Shown here in pieces: positions 15,076-24,548 of a DNA stretch of 64,000 nucleotides. The notes under the pieces are model-generated. The model made no database searches. It saw nothing but the letters and a program-made list of their open reading frames with translations, and was not told the origin of the DNA. The DNA is from SIG672 sp045605765 (GTDB lineage: Bacteria > Bacillota > Clostridia > Oscillospirales > CAG-272), in the NCBI GenBank assembly GCA_045605765.1, contig JAZUQQ010000051.1, positions 1 to 64,000 of the forward strand, in the 5' to 3' direction. How positions within the stretch are numbered: the first letter of the stretch is position 1; each line of letters begins with the position of its first letter. The translations under genes and the position numbers were made by a program.

Positions 15076-18000
15076 ATGTCAAAAAAATCTCGTTTTCTTT
15101 CATTTTTTCTTGCAATAGTTATGCTTTTATCCTCTCTTCCTGTAGTTCCAGTGTGTGCTCAGGAGGAGACGGAAGTTTCTGGATTGACCGTTCCGTTTAG
15201 AAGTGATGTACCTTTCGAGGTGGACGGCAATACCGTCACTAGCAACAGCTATCGTATTCCTGCAATGGTTACTTTATCGGATGGCACAATTGTGGCTGCA
15301 GCCGATATCCGTTGGAATACTACCTTTGACGGAGGCGGTCTGGACACTTTGGTTGCCAAATCTACCGATGGCGGTAAGACTTGGAGCTACAATGCATCCA
15401 ACTATCTCGGTGACAATGGCAACAAGTATAACGGCTCTGCCTCTACGGCATTCCTTGATCCCAGTCTGGTAGTCGGTGCCGATGGTCAAACCGTATATAT
15501 GTTGGTAGACCTATATCCTTACGGTGTGGCTCTTAACGGTAAAGATCATACACAGCCCAGCGAAAAAGTTGGATTCAACAAGGACGGTTATCTCCTCCTA
15601 AGTGGAGATAATCACGAATCTTATTCCTATTACTTAAAAGAAGGGAAAATCTACAATTCTGCAAATACTCCAGTTGAAGGTTACGAAGTTGATGCTTACT
15701 TCAATATCAGCGGTCCTAATGGCATTAACACTAACCTGTTTTGTGAAGACTCGCCTTATAAAGTAGTACGTACTGGTTATTTGTATCTCACCTCTTCTAA
15801 AGATGGTGGTTCAACATGGTCTGAGCCGACACTGCTGAATGTAAAAACATCTTCTGAGCGTGTGTGCCTTGTAGCGCCTGGCAGCAGCATTACAACCAGC
15901 TCCGGCACTATGATCTTCCCGGTTTACTCCTATCACGGAGATAACGATGCCTCCGGCAACACACAGCGTTTAAGTTTTATCTATTCCAACGACGGTGAAA
16001 ATTGGAGTAGATCTTCAGAGTTTAATTACAACTGGGCTTCTGAAGCAGCAGTTGTGGAATTAACCAATGGTTCTTTGCGCTTCTTTTTCCGCAATGGCAC
16101 AAAGAAATTGAGCTATGTTGATTATCATATGGGAAATGGTTGGGGTAGTGTAGTTACATTAGATGTTAATACCAACTCCAATACGCAAATTTCGGCAATT
16201 ACATATTCAAAAACATCCAATGGCAAACAGGTTGTTTTGGTTTCTTGTCCTACCGGACCTAACAGAAAGGGTTCCAATTCGTCCAGTGCGTCTGATCGTT
16301 TGAACGGAAGTATCTTCGTTTTCACGGTAGAGTCTAACGGCGATATGAATTTGGAAAATACCATTTATGTCAACGAAAAAGATAATCAATTCATATATTC
16401 TTGCCTGAGCGAACGTTCTGATGGGGCTGTTCTTGTCCTTTTTGAGAATAAAGAAAATGAATGGGGTGTAGGAGATAACTGTTTCTATACAATGGATATT
16501 AAGGGCTATCTCCCTTCTGCTCTGGGTATCAAACTAGATAAGCCTGAAACAATTATCGTAGATGAAAATGGCAATATCGTAAATTCTGTCAAACTGGGAT
16601 TGTACGAAAAAACCGAGCTTCAGGCAAAGGTGCTGCATAACAGTTCTGCTGATATTCATTACCAATGGCAGATTGAATACGAATCTGGGAAATGGATGGA
16701 TATCTACGGCGAAAACGGAAAGGCCATCGAGTTGTCCTTCGGTATGGTTGGCACGTTGCTCGGAAGCGACGGCAAAGTTAACATCCGCTGCAAGACATCT
16801 GATGCTATCAAAACAGTTTATAGCAACTCTATTCCTGTAATGATCACAATGTACCAACCAGAGGAGCCAGACAATGAGGTTTCTGATAGCTTCATCACGT
16901 CCACTGGAGAAACAGTTAAGGTAAGTGTTGCTGGTGTTATTCCTGAGGATGCATCTGTACAGTTAAGCGAAACTGATTCCAGTGGAATTGAGATTGGATC
17001 CAATGAAACTGTAGCTATGGCTCTTGATATTTCCATCCGAAATGCTGATGGCAGTGAATGGCAGCCTGCAGCTGGCGAAACCGTTACTGTAACTTTGGAA
17101 GCATCTAAAATTGGTCTCCAGAATGGCGATCAGGTCGCCGTATATCACCTCCACGAGGGAAGTGTTAAGGTTCTCGGTACCTTCGAAGTTACTAACGATA
17201 CCATTTCTTTTGATGTGGATGGCTTCTCCAAGTTTGTCTTTGTAGTTGCAGAAGATGATAACTACGACGAAACGCTCGGCATGTATGCCGGATTTAACGC
17301 GTTGAATGAATGGACCTCCGAAGGATATTTTGATTATTTTTGGGTCAAATCTGATCCTTTTTCAGATTCCGAAAATAATTATGAATGGTCAATTTACGAC
17401 GAAGATTTTGAAATCGATCAAGTTGTAAAAATCAAAGACTATATGATCGATGCTGAAAGAAACCTATGGTTCAAAGTGGAACCCGTCAATGGTCTTGAGT
17501 TACCTGAAACCTTGAAGGCCCGCCCTTGGGTTTATTTCAACAACTTGGATGCGTATGACAGCGAATATGATACACTCTTCTTCTTTGAGCCGGAAGACTC
17601 GTCTGGAGAAGATATTGCTGTGCTGGATAAATATGGTCTTTCCGTTTGGGAACTCTACATTTATTCAGACGAAAAAAGAGAAATCACAGTTCACACAAAC
17701 CTTTCCGGTGAGGTCAAATACCGCTGGGAAGTTTGCTATGATCCCGATAATCTCCTTTGGACAGCAATTGAAGGTCAGACTTCTTCCACATTGAACCTGT
17801 CGTTTGGTATGCTTTCCGGTGTTCTGCAGGATGGCGAATGGGCCGCTTTGCGTTGTGTAGCATACAATGCAACTGAATCTGTTGCAAGTAATGCTATCGT
17901 TGCGAGAGTAATTCTCACCGAGAACCTGACTCGCAGTGGTCAGCAACAGGTAATTGTTGTAAGTACAGCTCCGGAAGCGTTTGCATTTGGACGTGCTCCT

Positions 18001-21000
18001 GCACCTTTAATGTTATCCAAGGGGGCTACGCCTTTAGCTAATGATGATAAGGTTACCGTCACTCTTACTGCAAAAAAGGAAGACGGAACAATCATCCTTC
18101 AGAAACCGTATGAACTGGAATACAATGGTGCAGTTTCTCAAAAAGTTGAGATCCCTTATCTAAAGGGTTATGACCTTTATGAAGCAAACGGAACTGTTCT
18201 TACACCGGATCTTACAAAGAATGCATATGTTTACACTGTCAACAAGACGGATGTAACCCAAAACCTTGAAATTGAACTAACCTATAAGCCCGGTAAAACT
18301 ACTTACAAGGTTACTTACTTCCTGCAGAATGTACTGGATGAAGAGTATACGCAGTATGGCGATTCCGTTATCCTTGAGGGCATCACAGGAGAAATGGTCG
18401 ATGTCAGCAACGAAGCGTTCTCTAAAAGCTTTGACGGTTTCTATCAGCTGCTGTTTGAAACCGCTGAGATTGCATCCGATGGTTCTACCAATATTGAGAT
18501 CTATTATGACCGCCTGTACTATAAAATGCTCTTTGATTTAGACGGTGGTTACGGTGTTCAGCCCGTTTATGCTCGCTATGGAACTCCCGTTTCCGTAGAT
18601 AACCCCATCAAGGCCGGATACATCTTTGTGGGATGGGATTCCAATAAAGGTTGGACTGAGGATTTTGTTACAGGCGAAGTGAACGAATGGGATTTGGACA
18701 CAGATACTTCGGCAGATATCGAGCAATTTATGAATATTCCTATCCCTGCAAATCATACCTCCTATACTGCAATTTGGAGAGCGAACGATGCTGCCAAGGT
18801 TACAGTTGTTGTTTGGGGACAAAATGCTGATAACGATGGATATTCTTACGTTTCAGAGGAAGCCTTCGAAATCTATGCTAACACTGGTTCTACCATTACA
18901 TATGTTCCAGGGCAGCTCATGTGTGGTTTTGAAGTGCACACCCACGGTTCCGGTTGTTCTTCTACTTGTGGTGAAACCGAGCATGTCCATTCTGTAGCCG
19001 ATGGTTGTTATGATTGGATATGTGGTAAGGACGAACACACAGAGCATACCGACTCTTGTTGGAACTGTGGTGGCATTAAGAATCATTCTATTAATTGTTA
19101 TCGTACTTCTGATGGTACCTTAAGTACATCTCCTGAAACGGATGCCGGTAGATTAACATCATTAAGAAGCGAAGATGGTCCGAATTATGGCAATCTGTAC
19201 AGGATTTATAGCTCTGGATATAAATATTATTTTAAGTTCGGTGATGATTTCTATAGTATTACCGGTTCCGGTATTGATAAACAAACAACGGTAACATTGA
19301 AAAGCAATTGTGGTCACACCAATCTGCACACTGAACACAACAGTTCCTGTGAAATGATTTGTGAAGAGCACACCCATTCTGATGTCTGCTACGAACTTAA
19401 GTGCACTACCAAAGTTCACACCCATTCTGCCGATTGCTACAATTGCGGCAAGAAGGCACACACGCACGATGCGAGTTGCAGACACACCACAACTTACGAT
19501 AATAGCAAGTTATGGGATCTAAATGAAGCTAAGACTGGGTCCGTAACCGTTGCGGCAGACGGCAGTACGGTCTACAACGTATACTATGACCGCACAGAAT
19601 TCACCTTAACTTTCTATGATAGCAATCGACAAGTGTATCAAATTAAAGAAAGATGGGGCAAGAATATTTCTTCCCATTGGCCAATCAACGGTACGAATGG
19701 TACAGTCTACGGTAATGGAGAACGGTGGGATCCCAGTGGATCAAGTGAGTTTTCCGAGGTTCTTGTATTCATTGAGCTTATGCCGCAAGAAAGTTTTAGT
19801 CTTAGTGTAAGCCGAGTAAATTACGATGAATTTAGAATGCACTATATGACCGAAGTGCTTCCCGGTACTGTTGGTGCAACCGCGTATACTTTCAATAATA
19901 CAACCAAATATTTTGTGGAAGCATTTGATACTGTTGTTGCAAACTATAACTATGTAACAAAAGCGGAAGATTTCTTTGATTTGAAGGGCTTCGAACAATG
20001 GACCTCTAATCCTAAATTCGGTAGCAATAACCAGCTTGATATTAACGGCGGCGGCAATGTGTATTTCTATTACACTAGAAACAAGACCCAGCTTGTGTTT
20101 AATAACTATGGAGCAAACACAAGGGTTGAAGAAGTTTTCTATCAAGCGCCACTATCGGTTTATGAATCTTATGAGTTGGACGACTCCTTAGCACCATCTG
20201 TCTATCAGGAAGGATCCGTAACATTTAAGGGTTGGTACCAGAGTCCTCAGGTGCCCGGCAACTTCAATTTTGAGATTGAAACTCCCTTTGATTTTACCGC
20301 AGCTACTATGCCAGAAGGCGACTTAATTCTTTACGCATGGTGGCAGCCAGTCAGCCATAATGTAACCTTCTACCACTCCTATGAGAACCTTAAAGCTGAT
20401 CAGGTCTATACAGTAGATGGAATCACTTACGACTATGATGTACCTCACGGAAGCATCATCCAGTCCCCATATACTCCGCCCGCTGATCCTACCAACGGCA
20501 AGTACGACTTCCTCGGTTGGTTCTACATCAACGAGAATGGCATCGAGACACTTTGGGATTTCAAAAACACTACCGTTACTTCCGATGTCAAGATATATGC
20601 CAAGTGGACGTCCAACATACTTATGAACTATACAGTCAAATTTGTTTATAAGGATGGTAGCAATGAAATTGAGATTGCTGATCCTATCACAGGTTCTGCG
20701 CTGGCTGGTAATACTAAGACCTTCGAGGCAAAGGTAGGTTCTGCTCTAAAAGCAGGATATCAAACCAGATATTTCCCGGAAATTCAGAGTCATTCCCTGA
20801 CCGTTGACATCGAAGACGAAACCAAGAATGTATACACCTTCTACTATGTGTATCGTGAGTATGTTCCTTATCAGGTATACTACCTCACAAAAAATAATCC
20901 CGGTACGGGTTTGGGAACTACGACATACAAGGGCGAGACCTATTATCTGATTGCAAAAACCAAGACGGTTGAAAAAAATGAAAAAGCAATCGTTACGGAA

Positions 21001-22215
21001 AATGCAGTAATGATTAGCGGTTATGTATTTGATGAATACCAAAAGCGCCTTTATATCGATCCAAACAATACCCAGAACGCAATCTACTTCATTTACGAGA
21101 AGGATAATGTAAATGGACAGTATGTTGTTCACTACATGACTGAAAAGGAAGATGGATCTGGTTTCGACGAACATTCTTCCTTTACTGGAAAAATGAGTAG
21201 TGGTTCGGTTTATTCCGTTCCCAACCCTCCCAAGGAGATCCAACACTTTACATGGGCCAAAGGCCATGCGGGTGAAGTAATGTCCGGCACAGTAACCGCA
21301 GGCAATATTCTGGAATTGTGGGTGTACTACACCAGAAACGAATATTCCTATAAGGTTCAGTACTTAGATCAAGCAACAGGGCTTCCTGTTCATGCTGAAA
21401 AGAACGGAACTGCCAAATGGGAATCTCAGGTAACGGAAAAATCTGAAGATGTTAATGGTTACGAGTTATTGGGCAACAAAACCTATACACTTACTATTTC
21501 CGATAACTCCCTGGAGAATGTTATTACCTTCTACTATATAAAGGATGTGACAATCAAATATCAGGTTGTTGGGCCTACTGGCTGTGGCTCAGTTGATGTT
21601 TCGGCTGAGACAATCGGTGCATCGACCGGCAAAGTAAACGGATCCACACCTGCTACTTCCAGCAATGTCTACAAGTTTGTTGGTTGGTACTTGGATGCCG
21701 ACTGCAAGAATCCTGTTCCTGCCGGATGGGTAGATGGTGAAAACAAGATTACGCCACAAAAACCGGGTGAGTTATGGGTAAAGGTTACCTACTATGCCAA
21801 GTTTGAATACAACCTCACCAGCTTGACAATAGATAAGGTGTTCCCTGATGGTGCTGACTATAGCATGGATATTAACCAGAGTTTCCTATTTACCGTAACC
21901 GGTAAGGATGCCGACGGTAAGGACATCAACTTGACCGTGACTGTTCACGGCAATGGTTCTACCATCATTGATGGTCTGGTGATCGGCAACGAGTACACCA
22001 TCACCGAAAAGACCGACTGGTCTTGGAGATACAAGTTCTCCAAGTGGGAACATAAGATGAATGCCGACGATGCCACCACCACAACAGGTTCTACCAATGG
22101 CGCAGCCATTAAGTTGGGTGAGAATGGCACCATCACCTTCACCAACGAGAGGAATGAGGTTAAGTGGCTCGACGGCGACAGTTGGTGTAACAACATCTTT
22201 AAGAAAGGAGAATGA
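15076..22215 (+). CDS. Giant secreted sialidase (GH33) with Ig-like, InlB B-type and MucBP-like repeats
   Basis: A 2379-aa secreted protein with a signal peptide cleaved near VCA-QE (residue 29). The GH33 sialidase domain (about 40-490) has the RIP motif (R60), Asp-boxes at 96-104, 241-249 and 304-311, a Glu in SEAAVVEL (E323), an Arg in FFFRNG (R339) and the nucleophile Y441 in FIYSCL. It would release sialic acid from host glycans. Ig-like (about 495-600 and 860-960) and other beta domains follow, then B-repeat units near 1145-1250 (FDLDGGYGVQPVYARYGTPV). A Cys/His-rich block covers about 1281-1475 with repeated HTHSxxCY-like units, and further B-repeat and MucBP-like units run to about 2200. 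The end is a Cna-B-like domain closing in KWLDGDSWCNNIF. There is no wall-anchor motif, so it may be held by the fibre proteins. Confidence 0.9.
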   Translation: MSKKSRFLSFFLAIVMLLSSLPVVPVCAQEETEVSGLTVPFRSDVPFEVDGNTVTSNSYRIPAMVTLSDGTIVAAADIRWNTTFDGGGLDTLVAKSTDGGKTWSYNASNYLGDNGNKYNGSASTAFLDPSLVVGADGQTVYMLVDLYPYGVALNGKDHTQPSEKVGFNKDGYLLLSGDNHESYSYYLKEGKIYNSANTPVEGYEVDAYFNISGPNGINTNLFCEDSPYKVVRTGYLYLTSSKDGGSTWSEPTLLNVKTSSERVCLVAPGSSITTSSGTMIFPVYSYHGDNDASGNTQRLSFIYSNDGENWSRSSEFNYNWASEAAVVELTNGSLRFFFRNGTKKLSYVDYHMGNGWGSVVTLDVNTNSNTQISAITYSKTSNGKQVVLVSCPTGPNRKGSNSSSASDRLNGSIFVFTVESNGDMNLENTIYVNEKDNQFIYSCLSERSDGAVLVLFENKENEWGVGDNCFYTMDIKGYLPSALGIKLDKPETIIVDENGNIVNSVKLGLYEKTELQAKVLHNSSADIHYQWQIEYESGKWMDIYGENGKAIELSFGMVGTLLGSDGKVNIRCKTSDAIKTVYSNSIPVMITMYQPEEPDNEVSDSFITSTGETVKVSVAGVIPEDASVQLSETDSSGIEIGSNETVAMALDISIRNADGSEWQPAAGETVTVTLEASKIGLQNGDQVAVYHLHEGSVKVLGTFEVTNDTISFDVDGFSKFVFVVAEDDNYDETLGMYAGFNALNEWTSEGYFDYFWVKSDPFSDSENNYEWSIYDEDFEIDQVVKIKDYMIDAERNLWFKVEPVNGLELPETLKARPWVYFNNLDAYDSEYDTLFFFEPEDSSGEDIAVLDKYGLSVWELYIYSDEKREITVHTNLSGEVKYRWEVCYDPDNLLWTAIEGQTSSTLNLSFGMLSGVLQDGEWAALRCVAYNATESVASNAIVARVILTENLTRSGQQQVIVVSTAPEAFAFGRAPAPLMLSKGATPLANDDKVTVTLTAKKEDGTIILQKPYELEYNGAVSQKVEIPYLKGYDLYEANGTVLTPDLTKNAYVYTVNKTDVTQNLEIELTYKPGKTTYKVTYFLQNVLDEEYTQYGDSVILEGITGEMVDVSNEAFSKSFDGFYQLLFETAEIASDGSTNIEIYYDRLYYKMLFDLDGGYGVQPVYARYGTPVSVDNPIKAGYIFVGWDSNKGWTEDFVTGEVNEWDLDTDTSADIEQFMNIPIPANHTSYTAIWRANDAAKVTVVVWGQNADNDGYSYVSEEAFEIYANTGSTITYVPGQLMCGFEVHTHGSGCSSTCGETEHVHSVADGCYDWICGKDEHTEHTDSCWNCGGIKNHSINCYRTSDGTLSTSPETDAGRLTSLRSEDGPNYGNLYRIYSSGYKYYFKFGDDFYSITGSGIDKQTTVTLKSNCGHTNLHTEHNSSCEMICEEHTHSDVCYELKCTTKVHTHSADCYNCGKKAHTHDASCRHTTTYDNSKLWDLNEAKTGSVTVAADGSTVYNVYYDRTEFTLTFYDSNRQVYQIKERWGKNISSHWPINGTNGTVYGNGERWDPSGSSEFSEVLVFIELMPQESFSLSVSRVNYDEFRMHYMTEVLPGTVGATAYTFNNTTKYFVEAFDTVVANYNYVTKAEDFFDLKGFEQWTSNPKFGSNNQLDINGGGNVYFYYTRNKTQLVFNNYGANTRVEEVFYQAPLSVYESYELDDSLAPSVYQEGSVTFKGWYQSPQVPGNFNFEIETPFDFTAATMPEGDLILYAWWQPVSHNVTFYHSYENLKADQVYTVDGITYDYDVPHGSIIQSPYTPPADPTNGKYDFLGWFYINENGIETLWDFKNTTVTSDVKIYAKWTSNILMNYTVKFVYKDGSNEIEIADPITGSALAGNTKTFEAKVGSALKAGYQTRYFPEIQSHSLTVDIEDETKNVYTFYYVYREYVPYQVYYLTKNNPGTGLGTTTYKGETYYLIAKTKTVEKNEKAIVTENAVMISGYVFDEYQKRLYIDPNNTQNAIYFIYEKDNVNGQYVVHYMTEKEDGSGFDEHSSFTGKMSSGSVYSVPNPPKEIQHFTWAKGHAGEVMSGTVTAGNILELWVYYTRNEYSYKVQYLDQATGLPVHAEKNGTAKWESQVTEKSEDVNGYELLGNKTYTLTISDNSLENVITFYYIKDVTIKYQVVGPTGCGSVDVSAETIGASTGKVNGSTPATSSNVYKFVGWYLDADCKNPVPAGWVDGENKITPQKPGELWVKVTYYAKFEYNLTSLTIDKVFPDGADYSMDINQSFLFTVTGKDADGKDINLTVTVHGNGSTIIDGLVIGNEYTITEKTDWSWRYKFSKWEHKMNADDATTTTGSTNGAAIKLGENGTITFTNERNEVKWLDGDSWCNNIFKKGE

Positions 22216-22216
22216 C

Positions 22217-22840
22217 ATGAAAAGGTATATCAATAAAAAGTCAATCATAATCACGTCAGTGATTCTCCTTCTTTTAGTTGCTGTTGGTACAACGCTTGCA
22301 TATGTATTCACTGAGACAGAGCCTGTTGAGAATACATTTATTCCGTCACGAGTTTCTTGTGCGGTTGTTGAAAATGGTAAAGAACCGGTAAGCGGATCAC
22401 TCGTAAACATAAGCGATTCTAAGAATGACGTTCAGATTCAAAACACAGGCGACACGGATGCCTATATCCGTGTTGCCGTGACAGTAAACTGGATGAATGC
22501 AGAAGGCACAAGAGTTTGGGCGCAAAAACCAATTCGAGACACCGATTATACGATTACCTATAACCTCAGCGAGGATGGCGAGGATGGTTGGTTTGATGGT
22601 GGAGACGGCTTTTATTATTTCAGCAAAGCCGTTTCACCCACCTCTTCTAACAATCTTACAGATATCTTGATCAGCAATGCAGCATTAGTGAGTGGCGTAA
22701 CGGCACCTGTAGGAACCGATAACACGCAATATTACCTTTCAATTGAAATCGTAGCTTCAGCAATTCAATCTACACCTGCATCTACGGTTTCAGACCAATG
22801 GGGTGTTACGGTTTCTGGTGATGGAACAATCAGTAAATAA
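22217..22840 (+). CDS. TasA/camelysin-like secreted protein 7
   Basis: A 207-aa protein starting one base after the sialidase stop, with GAAAGGAG before the ATG, which suggests coupled translation. The signal is followed by AYVFTETEPVENTFIPSRVSCAVVE. The core has VQIQNTGDTDAYIRVAVTVNWMN and the end carries SDQWGVTVSGDG. It is the most divergent of the seven. Tight coupling to the sialidase suggests the two products act together. Its open frame extends upstream to 22061 only by chance overlap with the sialidase. Confidence 0.82.
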   Translation: MKRYINKKSIIITSVILLLLVAVGTTLAYVFTETEPVENTFIPSRVSCAVVENGKEPVSGSLVNISDSKNDVQIQNTGDTDAYIRVAVTVNWMNAEGTRVWAQKPIRDTDYTITYNLSEDGEDGWFDGGDGFYYFSKAVSPTSSNNLTDILISNAALVSGVTAPVGTDNTQYYLSIEIVASAIQSTPASTVSDQWGVTVSGDGTISK

Positions 22841-22854
22841 GGAGGAAGATTGCA

Positions 22855-23523
22855 ATGAAGAAAATAATTAGTATGCTTATCTCACTCCTTGTTGTGACTG
22901 CTATGACGTGTGGTTTGTCAATTTCCGCATATGCAGCCGGTACGGTAACGTATAGTGCTGATTCGAGCAAGTTTATCTTTGAACCCGGTAGTTCTCATTC
23001 TCCAACAGACTTATTCACTGAGTACAAGGGGTTGATGCCCGGAGACAGCGTAAGGCAAGATATCACGGTTAAAAATGATTCATCGTATGGTGTCAAAGTT
23101 AAACTCTATGTCCGCTCTCATGGCGCTCACGAGGATTCAGTTGATTTTCTTTCAAAACTTCATTTGACTGTTGCGAAATCAGAGAACAATGAAATGGCAT
23201 ATATGTTTGATGCTGCAGCAGATCAAACAGGAGGAATGACCGATTGGGTTTATCTCGGAACATTATATTCCGGCGGTGAAGTGAATCTGATATTAAATCT
23301 TGATATTCCTATCGAATTGGGCAACGAATATCAGGACGCAATCGGATATATCGATTGGGAGTTTAAAGCAGAAGAACTTCCTATTGACTCCGATGATCCT
23401 TTGCCACCTCAAACAGGTGATAATAGCAATGTGTACATATATGCAATGCTTGCGAGCTTGAGTGGACTTGTTTTAATTTTCTTGCTGGTGTTCGGACGCC
23501 GCAGGAAGCAAGAAGAAATCTAA
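22855..23523 (+). CDS. Sortase-anchored cell-wall protein (LPPQTG)
   Basis: A 222-aa protein with an N-terminal signal peptide (cleavage near AYA-AG, residue 30) and a beta-rich middle (GLMPGDSVRQDITVKNDSSYGVKVKLYV). It ends in a sorting signal: LPPQTG near residue 182, a hydrophobic stretch and RRRKQ. PPQTG fits the (S/P)PXTG motif of the class B sortase of C. difficile. It is the last gene of the operon and the only product with a wall anchor, so it may tether the fibre to peptidoglycan. A class B sortase gene lies 2.4 kb away. Confidence 0.88.
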   Translation: MKKIISMLISLLVVTAMTCGLSISAYAAGTVTYSADSSKFIFEPGSSHSPTDLFTEYKGLMPGDSVRQDITVKNDSSYGVKVKLYVRSHGAHEDSVDFLSKLHLTVAKSENNEMAYMFDAAADQTGGMTDWVYLGTLYSGGEVNLILNLDIPIELGNEYQDAIGYIDWEFKAEELPIDSDDPLPPQTGDNSNVYIYAMLASLSGLVLIFLLVFGRRRKQEEI

Positions 23524-23524
23524 C

Positions 23525-23565
23525 AAATAAGCCTGTTCATGCGATTAGTATGAATGGGCTTATTT
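23525..23565 (+). terminator. Terminator of the TasA-sialidase operon
   Basis: AAATAAGCC...TTCAT (23525-23540) pairs with ATGAA...GGGCTTATTT (23550-23565), directly after the anchor gene stop. Confidence 0.75.
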
Positions 23566-23588
23566 CTGTTAAGGAGCGAAAAAAGAAA

Positions 23589-23861
23589 GTGATTATAAGA
23601 AACATATTCCAAAAAATTTTGGACCGCACAAAAAAGCGTCGAATGCGGAGAGAGGAAAATAATGAATCCCCTTTTGAACGATGTGTCATATGCGGAAAAT
23701 TGACAACGGTATGAAAAGAAACGCATATAGATTTTAGAGACAATTATGAAATTGGTTTTGGGCAAATGTGTTATGAGTGCCACAAAAGATCAACGGGCGA
23801 AAAACCGATTTGCAGCAACGAAGAAATGAAACGGTTGATAGATCAACTAAGGAAGAAATAA
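23589..23861 (+). pseudogene. Small zinc-ribbon protein with an in-frame TGA
   Basis: One frame of 90 codons runs from GTG 23589 to TAA 23859-23861, broken only by TGA at 23712-23714 (codon 42). The halves read ERCVICGKLTTV and KETHIDFRDNYEIGFGQMCYECHKR. Together these give two CxxC pairs, as in small zinc-ribbon proteins of clostridial mobile elements. The stop replaces one position in the expected linker. AAGGAG lies upstream, though spaced widely (12 bases). It is most likely a nonsense-mutated gene of the AP2 module that follows. Confidence 0.55.
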
Positions 23862-23864
23862 TGG

Positions 23865-24521
23865 GTGTCGGCTTTGAGAACATTTGAAAGTCTTATAGGC
23901 AAAAGATATGAAAAGCTTGTTGTTGTAGAACAAGTAGAATCAACACAAAAAGGTCAACGCCGTTGGCTGTGTAAATGTGATTGTGGTGGTACCTGTATTA
24001 CCACTACCGGTAATTTGAATAGCGGGCATACCACAAATTGCGGGTGTAAAAAGTCACCGGATTTAACAGGTAAAGTATTTGGTCGACTGACTGTATTAGG
24101 ACGTTCTGATAAAAGAAACTCACGTGGTGCTCGAACCACCCCGATGTGGAAGTGTAGATGTGAATGTGGAAACATTACGTACAAGGCAACTGATACATTA
24201 ACTAATCCGGATTTAAGTATGTGTTCAAAATGTGCAGCCATATATGCTGCATCTAAGGCGAGAGAATCGGCTGGGTTTATAGAAGGAACACAACTTTCCA
24301 AAATTCGAGATATGACACCGAGTGCTGCAAATACAAGTGGCTATCGCGGTATATATTACGAGAGTAGATTTGACCGTTGGAGAGCAGAAATTCGCTTTCA
24401 AAACAAGAGATATTATCTTGGAGTATATAAAAACAAAGACGATGCAATTAAAGCAAGGCGAAAAGCGGAAGAAGATTTGTACGAAACATTTCTTGAACGT
24501 ATGGAAAGCCAAGGGAAATGA
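23865..24521 (+). CDS. AP2-domain protein with zinc-ribbon-like repeats
   Basis: A 218-aa protein. Two N-terminal units follow the pattern FGKLTV/FGRLTVLG...W.CKCDCG...CGC (about 12-60 and 64-125), probably metal-binding. The C-terminal AP2 DNA-binding domain (about 155-205) reads SGYRGIYYESRFDRWRAEIRFQNKRYYLGVYKNKDDAIKARRKAEE. In bacteria such domains are known from HNH homing-type endonucleases and mobile elements. No HNH nuclease is visible here. It starts with GTG or TTG soon after the preceding broken gene. The role is unknown, but mobile-element or phage origin is likely. Confidence 0.8.
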   Translation: MSALRTFESLIGKRYEKLVVVEQVESTQKGQRRWLCKCDCGGTCITTTGNLNSGHTTNCGCKKSPDLTGKVFGRLTVLGRSDKRNSRGARTTPMWKCRCECGNITYKATDTLTNPDLSMCSKCAAIYAASKARESAGFIEGTQLSKIRDMTPSAANTSGYRGIYYESRFDRWRAEIRFQNKRYYLGVYKNKDDAIKARRKAEEDLYETFLERMESQGK

Positions 24522-24548
24522 ATTGATAATAATTAATTAAGACGAATA

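Noticed and set aside
23712..23714. Selenocysteine or TGA-as-Trp recoding
   Set aside because: Many genes here end normally at TGA (for example the sialidase at 22213-22215) and no selenocysteine insertion structure is evident. Nonsense mutation is simpler.
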